From: a virus
Direction: 5' to 3' (one strand)
Length of the DNA stretch: 21,188 bases
Virus record (IMG/VR): IMGVR_UViG_3300022924_000094
Location: 1 to 21,188 of that record
Shown piece by piece: positions 1 to 8,298 of this stretch. A program made the position numbers and the translations under genes. Below the pieces are notes generated by a model, which was not told where the DNA came from, made no database searches, and saw nothing but the letters and a program-made list of their open reading frames with translations. Each line of letters opens with the position of its first letter. The first letter of the stretch is position 1.

Positions 1-713
1 TTCAAGTACCACCACGTGCATTGATGCAGAAGCAAGTCGACCGGGCTATCGCAACTCTTGATCCTGTTGATGTCGATACTGCGGCGACTGACGAAGACAA
101 AGATACCTTCGTTGATGACATGATGGTCATTATCTCTGGTGTACTCTTGTACGCTGGTACATCTCAATGGGAAGAAGGCCGAAACCTTATCCGTGCTGCA
201 GGCATTGATCCACCTTCAACTGCGTACGAACTCTCAGACGATGCTTCTGATCGCTACCGCAAGTACCTGAGGACAATTGTGGACTCATACTCAAAAGACA
301 CGACTGAGGCTATTAGAGCGGTCCTGGCGAAGGCGTTTGATGAGAACTGGACACGTGGCGAATCAGAAGCTGCACTCCGAAACATTATGAATACTGACGC
401 ATGGAGGGTGACTCGCCTTTCAACAAGTGAGATCAACCGTTCAGGTGGTATCGCAAGCGTTGAAGCAATGATCAAGATCCAGGATGATTCAGAAGCAACG
501 ATCGAGAAGTCTATGATGACTGGTGGACCGAACCCATGTGAGTTCTGTTTAGCTCGTGTCGATGTGTGGTTCCCTGTGAAGAAGACTATGGTCAAGAAGG
601 GCGCAACGATCACCGGAGTCGATGGAGGCACTTTCGTCAACAACTGGGACAACAACGCCGGACACGATATTCACGCTAACGGCCAATGCTATCCAATCTA
701 CAGGGTCGTGTAA
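1..713 (+). CDS. MuF-like head morphogenesis protein, C-terminal part
   Basis: The reading frame is open to the left edge of the window. The TTG and ATG codons at 21-26 are therefore probably internal, and the true start lies upstream. The C-terminal part has a PCEFCLARVD segment followed about 45 residues later by HDIHANGQC. This cysteine/histidine pattern is typical of the C-terminal domain of phage Mu gpF-like (MuF) minor head proteins, which associate with the portal and are carried in the capsid. Its place just before the capsid gene agrees with this. The upstream part could be a separate MuF protein or the tail of a portal-MuF fusion; the window cannot decide. The next gene starts within the stop codon (TAATG). 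Confidence 0.75.
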   Translation, partial: QVPPRALMQKQVDRAIATLDPVDVDTAATDEDKDTFVDDMMVIISGVLLYAGTSQWEEGRNLIRAAGIDPPSTAYELSDDASDRYRKYLRTIVDSYSKDTTEAIRAVLAKAFDENWTRGESEAALRNIMNTDAWRVTRLSTSEINRSGGIASVEAMIKIQDDSEATIEKSMMTGGPNPCEFCLARVDVWFPVKKTMVKKGATITGVDGGTFVNNWDNNAGHDIHANGQCYPIYRVV

Positions 714-907
714 TGAAGATAACCTGTCAGCACTGTGGTCGCTATCAGTTCACCGCAACTGGTAACGTCATGATCCAGGAGATGCCCTGCGCAGGCTGTG
801 GCGCAAAGAACAATTACAAGATCATCATAAGCGACAGCGCTCCTGCGCTCACTGCCAAGGCTACAATCGACGAGACTCCACCGAAGAAGCCGATCAAGTC
901 CGTTTGA
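713..907 (+). CDS. Com-like zinc-ribbon small protein
   Basis: This 64-residue protein starts at the ATG that overlaps the TAA of the MuF-like gene. An in-frame codon at 686 would add nine residues lying inside that gene and has no better ribosome site, so 713 is preferred; translation is probably coupled. Cysteines C5, C8, C26 and C29 form a CxxC-17-CxxC zinc ribbon at the N-terminus, followed by a proline/lysine-rich tail. Size and spacing resemble phage Mu Com, a zinc-finger RNA-binding regulator, and Com-like proteins are common near Mu-type head genes. Similarity is limited to the zinc ribbon, so a role in translational control is only a suggestion. Confidence 0.65.
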   Translation: MKITCQHCGRYQFTATGNVMIQEMPCAGCGAKNNYKIIISDSAPALTAKATIDETPPKKPIKSV

Positions 908-913
908 TATAAT
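905..913 (+). promoter_or_regulatory. Extended -10 promoter before the capsid gene
   Basis: TGaTATAAT matches the extended -10 consensus TGnTATAAT. No -35-like hexamer sits 16-18 bases upstream. The expected start of transcription is near 920, leaving a leader of about 70 bases before the protease-capsid gene. The box overlaps the stop of the preceding gene. The same box recurs before other late genes at 5302, 10221 and 11676. Confidence 0.6.
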
Positions 914-988
914 TAGGAGTAGACAAAGTAATGCTCTTTTTGAGATGTTATAGCGGCGTCTGAACTTAACAAAGTAAAGGTAAAAAGC

Positions 989-2905
989 ATGAAGAAATTC
1001 TGGCAAATCCGAAACGAAGTATCGTCTTCGGAGAAAGAGCTTTACATTGAAGGCGTGATTTCTGACGAATCATGGTGGGGCGACGAGGCAACTCCTGCGC
1101 AACTCCGTGAAGAACTTCAGCAATTTAAAGGCCAACCGTTGACAGTAGTTTTGAACTCTGTTGGTGGTGACGTCTTTGCGGGCCTCGCTATGTACAACGC
1201 TCTCCGTGAATTGGATGCAGAAGTTACCATTCGTGTTGACGGCCTCGCCGCTTCAATCGCTTCAGTAATTGCAATGGCTGGTGATCACATCATCATGTCA
1301 CCCGGCTCAATGATGATGGTCCACCGACCTTCAACAATCGCCTGGGGCAATGTGGAAGAGATGCAGAAGACGATCGAGCTGCTTGAGACTATCGAAGAAA
1401 GCATCTTCCCGATCTATGTAGATCGTACAGGTCTTTCTCTCGAAGAAGTAACCGAGCTTGTGAATGCCGAAACTTGGATGTCCGCCGAGAAAGCAGTCGA
1501 ACTAGGGTTCGCTGATACATTGGCCAAGTCAGTCAAGAAAGAGGGATCAGAAGCAGTCCAAAACAAGGGTGCATTTGCATTTAGCATGAAGGCCACCGCT
1601 GAAGCGATCACTACGGCGATCGAGCACTCAGATAAAAAGGTAGTTGCTGAAGCAGAAGAACCTGAGACTCCTGTGGTACCGGAACCAGTAGTAGATCCAA
1701 TTCTACCCGAACCGGAAAAAGCTGAAGATGAGGCCGTGACTGATCCCATCCCCGGTGAAGAAAACAACCCAGTCGAAAAGGAAACAACCGAAATGACCGA
1801 AGCAGAAAAGAAAGCGAAGCTCGAAGCTGAAGCAGCTGCTGCAGCAAACGCAGCACCTGGTACAGAAGGAATTCAAGCAAAGGCTCCTAAGCAAGAATCA
1901 GCTGCACCAACAAGTGGATACCTATCTACTCGTCAATCAATCGAAGACTTCGCAAAAGTCCTTGTTGACAACGCTGGTAAGACAGCACAAGAAGTCAAGG
2001 ACGCCTGGGGCGCTAAACTCGCAACAATGGGTGTCACAAACCCTGAAATCCTTCTACCAAGCGCATTGATCACTGAGATCGAAGACGCTTTCCGTGAAGG
2101 TGGTACAATCTGGAACCTCGTGAACAAAACTGGTCTAACTGTCTTCCGTGCTGCATGGGACTCACAAACTGGTGAACCATCACGTGCGAAGGGTTACAAC
2201 CGCGATGAAGAAGAGGACAAAGCTGAAGAGCTTATCACGATCTCTGACCGTGTTATCCGTGCTCAATTCATCTACAAGTACATTACCCTTAACAAAGAAG
2301 ACATCAAAGAGAACCGCGACACAGGTGCGCTTGTTCGTTACGTACTCTCTGAACTTCCTCGCCGTATTGTTCGTGAAGTTGAACGTGCTATCGTCATTGG
2401 TGATGGCCGTGTTGATGGATCTGACTACAAGATCGACAGCTTCCTCTCATTGAAAGATGACGCAGCTGGTGCTGGTACATTTGCCGTAGAATACACCCCA
2501 GGTGTTGACGAAAGCAAATACGAAACTCTCGTACGTGCCCGTGATCTTGTTAAAGCTGAAGGTGCTAAGTACCTCGTATCTAAGACTGGATTCCTTACAG
2601 ACATCCTTCTTATGCAATCAGTTAACGGTGGATTCGTCTTCGCCCCTGGAACAGATATTGCCCGAGCCCTTGGCTTCGCTGGTAGCATCGAACCAGACTG
2701 GTTTGACGACACAACTGACCCTGAAAACGATGCGTACATCTTTGTTCCAAGCGCTTACACAACTGTTGGTGACAACACAATCGAAGCGTACACAAACTTC
2801 ATCTTGAAGCAGAACAAACAAGAGTACCTCCAAGAAATCTACGCCGGTGGTGCGCTATCTAAGCTTCGTGCTGCAGTAGCAATCGGTGCAGGTTCAGCTA
2901 GCTAA
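989..2905 (+). CDS. ClpP-type prohead protease fused to HK97-fold major capsid protein
   Basis: A 638-residue polypeptide with three parts. Residues about 15-180 form an S14 (ClpP-type) protease domain with the nucleophile Ser89 in GLAASIAS, His112 in MMVHRPS, and the family-typical TWMSA segment after residue 161. Residues about 200-310 are a low-complexity linker, first acidic and proline-rich and then Ala/Lys/Glu-rich, as expected for a scaffold (delta) region removed in maturation. Residues about 311-638 look like an HK97-fold major capsid protein. AAAGG at 976-980 is well placed for the ATG at 989. The protease would process proheads and release the capsid domain. An internal ATG at 1793 with its own ribosome site could produce scaffold plus capsid alone. 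Separate protease and capsid genes are the usual arrangement. Confidence 0.88.
   Translation: MKKFWQIRNEVSSSEKELYIEGVISDESWWGDEATPAQLREELQQFKGQPLTVVLNSVGGDVFAGLAMYNALRELDAEVTIRVDGLAASIASVIAMAGDHIIMSPGSMMMVHRPSTIAWGNVEEMQKTIELLETIEESIFPIYVDRTGLSLEEVTELVNAETWMSAEKAVELGFADTLAKSVKKEGSEAVQNKGAFAFSMKATAEAITTAIEHSDKKVVAEAEEPETPVVPEPVVDPILPEPEKAEDEAVTDPIPGEENNPVEKETTEMTEAEKKAKLEAEAAAAANAAPGTEGIQAKAPKQESAAPTSGYLSTRQSIEDFAKVLVDNAGKTAQEVKDAWGAKLATMGVTNPEILLPSALITEIEDAFREGGTIWNLVNKTGLTVFRAAWDSQTGEPSRAKGYNRDEEEDKAEELITISDRVIRAQFIYKYITLNKEDIKENRDTGALVRYVLSELPRRIVREVERAIVIGDGRVDGSDYKIDSFLSLKDDAAGAGTFAVEYTPGVDESKYETLVRARDLVKAEGAKYLVSKTGFLTDILLMQSVNGGFVFAPGTDIARALGFAGSIEPDWFDDTTDPENDAYIFVPSAYTTVGDNTIEAYTNFILKQNKQEYLQEIYAGGALSKLRAAVAIGAGSAS
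1776..1795 (+). promoter_or_regulatory. Internal ribosome binding site and in-frame start for scaffold-capsid
   Basis: AAAAGGA at 1776-1782 lies 10 bases before an in-frame ATG at 1793, codon 269 of the fusion. Starting here gives a 370-residue product with the end of the linker and the whole capsid domain but no protease. This parallels lambda C/Nu3, where an in-frame internal start makes scaffold without protease. It would solve the stoichiometry problem of a protease-capsid fusion. Use of this start is inferred. Confidence 0.5.
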
Positions 2906-2936
2906 CAATTAACAGATTAAGAAAGGGGACAAACGA

Positions 2937-3560
2937 ATGATTGACGCAGCACAGCTCGCTAAGTTACTAGGGCGTCCCCTTACCTCTGTTGAAACAGCTA
3001 ACGAAGAATTGTACCTTGACATTGCATACGAACGACTAGAGTCGATGATATGTAGCACAGTGGATTCAATCGCTGAAGAGCGAACGTACGACGGCCGTGA
3101 TGGCTATAGTACGGTATTCACTGATGTCTTTGTTGAAGTATCGAGTGTCACAGTAAACGGGAAACTCCTGGACGCTGCTGACTACTCGATACGACAATGG
3201 GATAAAAGAAATGCTGCATGGTTTAACTCTATCGTTCTGAAGAACAAACTTTGCGGAAACAGTGAAGTAGTGATCGACGCCACATGGGGATTCGCTGATG
3301 ATACTATGCCAGGCGACCTTCAGCTACTTGTTGCCCAACTATTTGCCCTCGTCGGTAAGATGAACAAGGGGAACGGCAACGTCAAGTCGAAGAAGGTGGA
3401 GGATTTCTCTATCTCTTACAACGACAACTCTGTATACAATCAGTTCGTTATCGACAACGCCGCAACAATCCGCCGCTACTCATTATGTGATATCGGTAAG
3501 GTGAGAAACGGTAAAGTTCGTAGTGACTTTTGGCGCTTAGAACGATACTGGAGTCGATAA
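2937..3560 (+). CDS. Head-tail connector adaptor protein (gp6/gp15-like)
   Basis: This 207-residue protein directly follows the capsid gene. GAAAGGGG precedes the ATG at the usual distance. The N-terminal part is helical with an acidic LYLDIAYERLESMI-type segment. A beta-rich middle (VEVSSVTVNGKLLDAADYSI) and a DATWGF segment follow, then a helix at DLQLLVAQLFALVGK. This order (helices, strand region with a W-G-F/Y motif, then a helix) is typical of phage head-tail adaptors that dock under the portal. The assignment rests on position and overall pattern rather than a diagnostic motif. Confidence 0.65.
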   Translation: MIDAAQLAKLLGRPLTSVETANEELYLDIAYERLESMICSTVDSIAEERTYDGRDGYSTVFTDVFVEVSSVTVNGKLLDAADYSIRQWDKRNAAWFNSIVLKNKLCGNSEVVIDATWGFADDTMPGDLQLLVAQLFALVGKMNKGNGNVKSKKVEDFSISYNDNSVYNQFVIDNAATIRRYSLCDIGKVRNGKVRSDFWRLERYWSR

Positions 3561-3958
3561 TGGATGTCTTTGATGTGTTTCAGGAGACGGGTTATACCTT
3601 CCTGCAACTTAACGAAGGCGGTATCTTAGGGAATACGGTTGAGGCCACAACGGACACAACTGGAATCTTTAAGGAACGTGATGGTATGATCCAGACCAAT
3701 AACATGGAAACGAGACAGAGTGACGCGACACTGCATATACACCCGGACGAGCCCTTTATCGCTACCGTGCAAGCGTTAAGCGATAAGAACGAGTTTCTCG
3801 TAGGGCATGGCATCAGGGCCACTAAGAACGGCTCTAAAGCTGACTATCGGATCATCGGACAGGTTGAGGGATTCAATTTCGATACGAACGTACTGGAATT
3901 CTATCGCTTGACGCTAAAGGCCGAAGATTTGGCGGTGAGTGATGGCAGTTCGAGCTAA
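3560..3958 (+). CDS. Probable head-closure (stopper) protein
   Basis: A 132-residue protein whose ATG overlaps the TAA of the adaptor gene. An upstream in-frame codon at 3530 lies inside that gene and lacks a ribosome site. The sequence is predicted mostly beta (for example YRIIGQVEGFNFDTNVLEFYRLTLKAE), contains an HIHPDEPF segment, and is small and acidic. In the usual siphovirus order, the second gene after the capsid encodes the stopper or closure ring between adaptor and tail. I see no diagnostic motif, so this is a positional call. Confidence 0.5.
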   Translation: MDVFDVFQETGYTFLQLNEGGILGNTVEATTDTTGIFKERDGMIQTNNMETRQSDATLHIHPDEPFIATVQALSDKNEFLVGHGIRATKNGSKADYRIIGQVEGFNFDTNVLEFYRLTLKAEDLAVSDGSSS

Positions 3959-4301
3959 GTTCACATCAAGGTTATCGTCATCATGGTTGTCAAAAACCAC
4001 GAGAAACGCTGACAACGTAGCCCTTCAAATGGCGACGGATGTGGACCGATTCGCAAAGGTGCTCGCACCGAAAGACAAAGGACACCTCGTGAACAGTGGG
4101 AGGATCGAGAAGATCGCCCAGGCTGCATTCGTTGTATCCTTTGGTGGATCGAGCGGTGGTGTATCCGTAAAGTATGCAAAACGAAGACACTACGAGAACA
4201 AGAAAAACCCACACACTCTGAAATATTTGGAGCGTGCAGGTAAAGCGGTCTCGAAGCAAAAGATTAAGTACGTTAACGGCGAAAGGCCTAAGTTCAAATG
4301 A
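3942..4301 (+). CDS. HK97 gp10-like neck / tail-completion protein
   Basis: A 119-residue basic protein. The ATG at 3942 follows GGCGGTGAG, which serves as ribosome site inside the end of the upstream gene; an adjacent in-frame GTG at 3939 would overlap that site. Features typical of the HK97 gp10-like family are present: APKDKGHLVNSGRI (the usual 'TGxLRxS' position), then a glycine-rich strand, VKYAKRRHYENKKNP (the 'YAxxxExG' position), and a final helix. Its place between stopper and tail terminator fits. The protein probably helps join or complete head and tail. Confidence 0.65.
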   Translation: MAVRAKFTSRLSSSWLSKTTRNADNVALQMATDVDRFAKVLAPKDKGHLVNSGRIEKIAQAAFVVSFGGSSGGVSVKYAKRRHYENKKNPHTLKYLERAGKAVSKQKIKYVNGERPKFK

Positions 4302-4723
4302 TCACATTACACATCTTAAAGCTCCTAGAAGACAATGGATTCGGTACACTTTCCCTCACCGGCAAAGAGTCCGGCGAAAATCTATTGTGGTTTGAGAAGC
4401 TCCCTCTGGGGAAGGATGGCGTATACATCATGAGCCGAGGTGATGCGATGACACGAGGACAGATGACTACACAGGCATTTGACCTCTACGCTCGCGGATC
4501 CAACGATCTGGACGGCGCTAAACGCTTGGAAGCGATACTCGAATTCTTTGCCAAAGAATGCTATCCCGTATGTGATCTTCCACTGGTACGTAAGTATTCC
4601 GAAACAGTGTACAAAAATTCAATTATCGTCCCTACATTCAATATCAGTAACGTAGGGGTGGACTCTGCGGATAGAGTGATCTATCTGGCAAGCGCCCAAG
4701 TAATTTATAAAAAGGAGCAATAA
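4298..4723 (+). CDS. Probable tail terminator protein
   Basis: A 141-residue protein whose start overlaps the stop of the upstream gene (ATGA). It begins with a helix (ITLHILKLLEDNGFG), then strand segments (LLWFEKLPLGKDGVYIMSRG), a helix containing LDGAKRLEAILEFFAKECY, and ends in strands. This alpha/beta arrangement is that of siphovirus tail-terminator (minor capsid-type) proteins, which cap the tube at the head-proximal end. The gene lies directly before the tube gene, the usual position. Confidence 0.6.
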   Translation: MITLHILKLLEDNGFGTLSLTGKESGENLLWFEKLPLGKDGVYIMSRGDAMTRGQMTTQAFDLYARGSNDLDGAKRLEAILEFFAKECYPVCDLPLVRKYSETVYKNSIIVPTFNISNVGVDSADRVIYLASAQVIYKKEQ

Positions 4724-4724
4724 C

Positions 4725-5273
4725 GTGAACGAAACTATTCTCGGTGGTGCTGCAGAACTGGCCCTTGGCCTCGCAGTTATCCCAGCAAGCCTGCTTGGCG
4801 ATATCACCCCGAACTTTACAGAAGGAACACGATCAAGTGAAACCCTCGGTGGAAACCGAACGTCTCCAAGTGGTCGTTTCGATGAATCAACTTTGACATT
4901 TACTATGTTCGTGCCTAGCATGGATTACCTCCAGAACATCTGGGCTGATCTTTACAACGCCCCAACTGGTACCGGAACTGGTGGAAACATCAAGCTCGGA
5001 ACTGGTAGCTGTGTGACTAAAGAGCCTGTTGTTGCGAATATTCACTACGTATGTGATGAAGATTCAAACAACGACCAGCACATGAAGAACGTACAGGTTG
5101 CCATGAACTGGAACCCAACGATCAACGCTACTGACGGCCTTAGCGTAGAAGTTACTCTCTACGTCCAACCTGACGCAGATGGTGTGTATATCAGCCTTGG
5201 TGCTGGTGAGCTTAACCGCCGCAGCCTATGGGATGCAGATACACAGACTTGGATCGCGGTCACAGGATCTTAA
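4725..5273 (+). CDS. Major tail tube protein
   Basis: A 182-residue, Gly/Thr/Asn-rich, beta-rich protein starting at GTG 4725 with a strong AAGGAG ribosome site. Such proteins polymerise into the tail tube. The order tail terminator, this gene, chaperones, tape measure is the standard position of the tube gene. The hairpin immediately downstream agrees with a highly expressed gene whose transcript end is protected or attenuated. No sequence motif alone proves the function. Confidence 0.7.
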   Translation: MNETILGGAAELALGLAVIPASLLGDITPNFTEGTRSSETLGGNRTSPSGRFDESTLTFTMFVPSMDYLQNIWADLYNAPTGTGTGGNIKLGTGSCVTKEPVVANIHYVCDEDSNNDQHMKNVQVAMNWNPTINATDGLSVEVTLYVQPDADGVYISLGAGELNRRSLWDADTQTWIAVTGS

Positions 5274-5275
5274 TT

Positions 5276-5306
5276 TAGCACGGGGGCGGCAACGCCCCCT
5301 CTGCTA
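5276..5306 (+). terminator. GNRA-capped hairpin after the tail tube gene
   Basis: A perfect 7-bp GC stem (GGGGGCG/CGCCCCC, 5282-5288 and 5293-5299) is closed by a GCAA tetraloop. An outer TAGCA/TGCTA helix extends it after a small internal loop. There is no T-run after it on this strand, so it is more likely an attenuator or 3'-end stabiliser than a strong terminator. The 3' arm runs into the following promoter box. Confidence 0.5.
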
Positions 5307-5310
5307 TAAT
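5302..5310 (+). promoter_or_regulatory. Extended -10 promoter before the tail chaperone genes
   Basis: TGcTATAAT matches TGnTATAAT and has no -35 partner. The predicted start near 5317 leaves a leader of about 12 bases containing AAAGGAG. The box overlaps the 3' arm of the hairpin, so folding of a read-through transcript and new initiation happen at the same spot. Confidence 0.6.
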
Positions 5311-5328
5311 TAGTTCTAAAGGAGTACC

Positions 5329-5757
5329 ATGGGATTATTAGAACTAGACATCCACGATCTTAGAAAAAAAGCACTGATCAAATTTTCAGTGAAGCCGGAG
5401 GGACACGTCTTCGGAATTCACCGTCTGACCGGAGGTGCTGAACTTGCACTCGATGAGCTCTCACGTAGCGCTAACCGATTGATCATCAAGCTTCAGAACG
5501 TCCAGAAGGGCAAAGAGTTTGACGAGAAAGAATTCTCTGCAATCACTGATGAGATCGAAAAGCTTGAAGCTGATCGCATGAAGGTGAAAGCGTCTGTATT
5601 CGATGATGGAGGCGACGGATCATTATCTATCGCCCTGATCAAAGAACTCACGCCAGACGAGGTCACACGCATCGTGCAGGCTGTAGAAGCTGGCCTTGAC
5701 ATCATTCCAAAGGAAGACGAAGCACCAGAGGACACCTCGAATGCCAAGACTGCCTGA
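5329..5757 (+). CDS. Tail assembly chaperone-like protein (gpG position)
   Basis: A 142-residue acidic protein between tube and tape-measure genes, the site of tail assembly chaperones. AAAGGAG precedes the ATG. An N-terminal strand region (ALIKFSVKPEGHVFGIHRLTGG) is followed by long charged helices. Chaperones of this kind coat the tape measure during tail assembly. It overlaps the next gene by 17 bases. I call it by position and general character. Confidence 0.6.
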   Translation: MGLLELDIHDLRKKALIKFSVKPEGHVFGIHRLTGGAELALDELSRSANRLIIKLQNVQKGKEFDEKEFSAITDEIEKLEADRMKVKASVFDDGGDGSLSIALIKELTPDEVTRIVQAVEAGLDIIPKEDEAPEDTSNAKTA

Positions 5758-6067
5758 GTTAACACCAGAACAACTCGCAAAGGTAAATAAGCTCAAAGGC
5801 ATGGATAGCTCGACAGACGTTGAGGTATCGCCAGAGATGTATTTCCTTGCGGAATTCGGTAAGTTCTTCGGCTGGGAAGGTATTGTCGCGATCGAGACCG
5901 GGGTTATCCCCATCTCGAAAGCGATCGACCTGGTTGCGGCGAGTAAGAAGGTTTGGTACTCGTATCTTTATGAAGAGTCGTTGGCGAACTTTTACGCCAA
6001 TAAAGATGCAAAGTCCTTCAATAAGGGCATGAAGACATTTATCAATAAATCGAAGGTAGTAGAATGA
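5741..6067 (+). CDS. Second tail assembly chaperone-like protein (gpT position)
   Basis: A 108-residue protein. The start at ATG 5741 is preferred over an in-frame TTG at 5696 because AGAGGA at 5727-5732 is 8 bases upstream. Its helical sequence includes YFLAEFGKFFGWEGIVAIETG and WYSYLYEESLANFYANKDAKSF. This position just before the tape measure is where lambda-like phages encode the gpT half of gpG-gpGT. Here the frame is +1 relative to the upstream gene and the gene has its own ribosome site, so separate translation is more likely than a programmed -1 frameshift. Confidence 0.55.
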   Translation: MPRLPELTPEQLAKVNKLKGMDSSTDVEVSPEMYFLAEFGKFFGWEGIVAIETGVIPISKAIDLVAASKKVWYSYLYEESLANFYANKDAKSFNKGMKTFINKSKVVE

Positions 6068-8298
6068 ACGGAAACGAAGAAGTCGGAAAGATTAGTTATT
6101 CTGTCGTCATCGACGTGTCGGCCCTTAAAGCTGGTACAAAGTCGGCTGAACAGGCTATCAAGACTTCATTCGGTAACTCTGAAAAAGCTATCAACAATGC
6201 GACGAGCAATATCGACCGATCACTTGCGAGTACGATCACTCAACTCGGTCTTTTGACAGTATCTCTAGTCGCACTCAGGAAGGTAGGAAACTTCCTGGGT
6301 GATTCTATAGACTCTGCCAATAAATTCCAGTCAGCAATGCTGGGACTCGACTCAGTGGCCACAGCCTTCACAGGTGAATCAGACAAGGCACTGGACGCCG
6401 CTAAACAACTATCCGAAGACGGACTCCTTCCACTCGCAGATGCCGCGACAGGACTAAAGAACCTTCTCGCCGCCGGATATGGTCTCGAAGAAGCAACACT
6501 CCTAATGAACAGGTTCAAAGACTCTGCGGCATTCGGCCGTCAGAACTCTCTATCATTCGGTGAAGCCGTACGATCTGCGACAGAAGGTGTGAAGAACGGA
6601 AACTCAATCCTGGTTGATAACGCTGGTGTTACAAAGAACCTATCGGTGATACTTGAAGAAGCAGGATACAGCGCTCAAGACCTTATGAAGGCCTCTACTG
6701 ATGTTGGTGTTCGAATGGCTATCCTAAACGGTATCGTGCGCGAGACTAACGCTCAGGTAGGCGACGCGGCAAAATTGACCAACACAGCCGCCGGTGCAGA
6801 TGCGCAGTTCGAATATGCAACAAATCAACTACAGGTCCGTCTTGGTGATCTATCGAACATGCTCCGTAAAGATCTCGTCGGAAGCCTGGCCGGATTCATT
6901 AGTACGAACCAGGATGCAATCCTTTCAGTTGGATCAGGTGTCGTCGCCTTCGGTACGGTCATCACAGTCGTTCCGCTGGTTGTACGTGGTATCCGAACCA
7001 TTATCACGACATTGAAGGCACTGACGGTCGCTCAGGCGGTCGCCACAGGTGGTCTTTCTTTGCTCGCGACAGCACTTGGTGTTGCCGCTGGATTCGCCGT
7101 GAACTCTTTATTCGATGGAATGACTGGCACTGCTGAAGAAACTGCTGACGCTGCAGACTCTGCAGGCAAGATGCAAAAGTCCATTGGTGGATCAAGTGAC
7201 GAAGCAAAAGACCTCGCCAAGCAACTCAAGAAGATCGACGATCAGATGCAGGATGCCCGTGATAACTTCCGCGAGCAACTTGCCGAACTAGTTAAAGACA
7301 AGAATGAAAGTATTGCACAGCTCACACAGCGCCTTGCCGACGAAGAGCGTGCATACCAGAAGTCATATGCAACTCGTACTAACGACTTTGAATCAACGAA
7401 CCTCAGAGAAACTGCAGAACACCAGAAGAAGACGAAGGCACTCCAGAACCAGATTGACTTCCTCACAAAGTACAATAAGTCATCCAATGCTCAGCAGCTC
7501 GCAGAGTTGCAGTTTGCCTTGGCAAAAGAGAATGCTGCATATGCAAAGCAGACGGAACTCCGTCAATCTGAGTTCGATACTCAGACCTCATTCGAAGCCC
7601 AGGAATATGAACAGCGCCGCGCGGAGAACGAAAAGAAGCTCAACGAAGAGCTTGCACTGCTTGAAAAGCACCGAGATGACGTACTCGCGATTCGTGATGT
7701 TATCCTGCTTGATGAGATAGAGAAGCTAAAACGTAGTCGTGACGAGCAGCTCAAGTCCCTCGAACAGCAACGCCTCGACGCTATTGAGAAGGGTACACAG
7801 ACAGGACAAGGTTATGCAGACGCTTACAACGCCGCGGCTGCTCCGGTATTATTCAACCTTACTACAGCACAACAGGATGCCGTTGCCAAGAATTTCCGAA
7901 AGACAGTCCTCCCATTCCTTGAAGCCGGACTCCAGGCTGGTGTGCTTGGTAAGACTGACGAATACAGACGAGCTGAGGCGCTGATCTCTGGTCGTGGATA
8001 TGCAACGGGTGGATTCACAGGCCAGGGTGGCGTTAACGAGACAGCTGGTGTCGTTCACAAGGGAGAATACGTTCTTCCGCAGTCAATGGTCAACCAGGCG
8101 ACAGGACTTCCAAAGCCTGAAGCAATCAATACCCTCGGCGGTGGAGGTGGTGGACAAACTGTGGAAATCCACAACCATATCTCAGGGGTGATCGTGTCTT
8201 CACCACAAGACGAGCGACGACTTGCTGAGATCGTTACCAAACGTCAAGAAGAGTCATTACAACAAAGAGGATTCATGAAACCAGTGGGGGCTGCATAA
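6064..8298 (+). CDS. Tail tape measure protein
   Basis: A 744-residue protein, the longest in the tail module, starting in an ATGA overlap. The N-terminal 250 residues are helical and alanine-rich. Residues about 287-346 are a hydrophobic stretch of up to two or three membrane-spanning segments. Residues about 377-575 are a long charged coiled coil rich in Glu, Lys and Gln. Near residues 640-680 comes the ATGGFTGQGG...GVVHKGEYVLP motif, common near the C-termini of tape measures. The protein sets tail length and may form a channel at the cell membrane during DNA entry. From family knowledge of about 1.5 angstrom per residue, tail length would be on the order of 110 nm. Confidence 0.88.
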   Translation: MNGNEEVGKISYSVVIDVSALKAGTKSAEQAIKTSFGNSEKAINNATSNIDRSLASTITQLGLLTVSLVALRKVGNFLGDSIDSANKFQSAMLGLDSVATAFTGESDKALDAAKQLSEDGLLPLADAATGLKNLLAAGYGLEEATLLMNRFKDSAAFGRQNSLSFGEAVRSATEGVKNGNSILVDNAGVTKNLSVILEEAGYSAQDLMKASTDVGVRMAILNGIVRETNAQVGDAAKLTNTAAGADAQFEYATNQLQVRLGDLSNMLRKDLVGSLAGFISTNQDAILSVGSGVVAFGTVITVVPLVVRGIRTIITTLKALTVAQAVATGGLSLLATALGVAAGFAVNSLFDGMTGTAEETADAADSAGKMQKSIGGSSDEAKDLAKQLKKIDDQMQDARDNFREQLAELVKDKNESIAQLTQRLADEERAYQKSYATRTNDFESTNLRETAEHQKKTKALQNQIDFLTKYNKSSNAQQLAELQFALAKENAAYAKQTELRQSEFDTQTSFEAQEYEQRRAENEKKLNEELALLEKHRDDVLAIRDVILLDEIEKLKRSRDEQLKSLEQQRLDAIEKGTQTGQGYADAYNAAAAPVLFNLTTAQQDAVAKNFRKTVLPFLEAGLQAGVLGKTDEYRRAEALISGRGYATGGFTGQGGVNETAGVVHKGEYVLPQSMVNQATGLPKPEAINTLGGGGGGQTVEIHNHISGVIVSSPQDERRLAEIVTKRQEESLQQRGFMKPVGAA

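Noticed and set aside
254-655. Minus-strand frame of 133 codons opposite the MuF-like gene
   Set aside because: It is a shadow of a well-supported + strand gene, with no ribosome site and no recognisable content. The same applies to the other frames opposite or inside structural genes.
931-963. Ten-codon leader peptide before the capsid fusion (ATG at 931)
   Set aside because: Its AGGAG at 915-919 lies at or upstream of the predicted transcript start, so it would not be in the main mRNA.
5696-5757. Programmed frameshift joining the two tail chaperone genes
   Set aside because: The second frame is +1, not the usual -1, I see no clear slippery site, and the second gene has its own ribosome site before ATG 5741.
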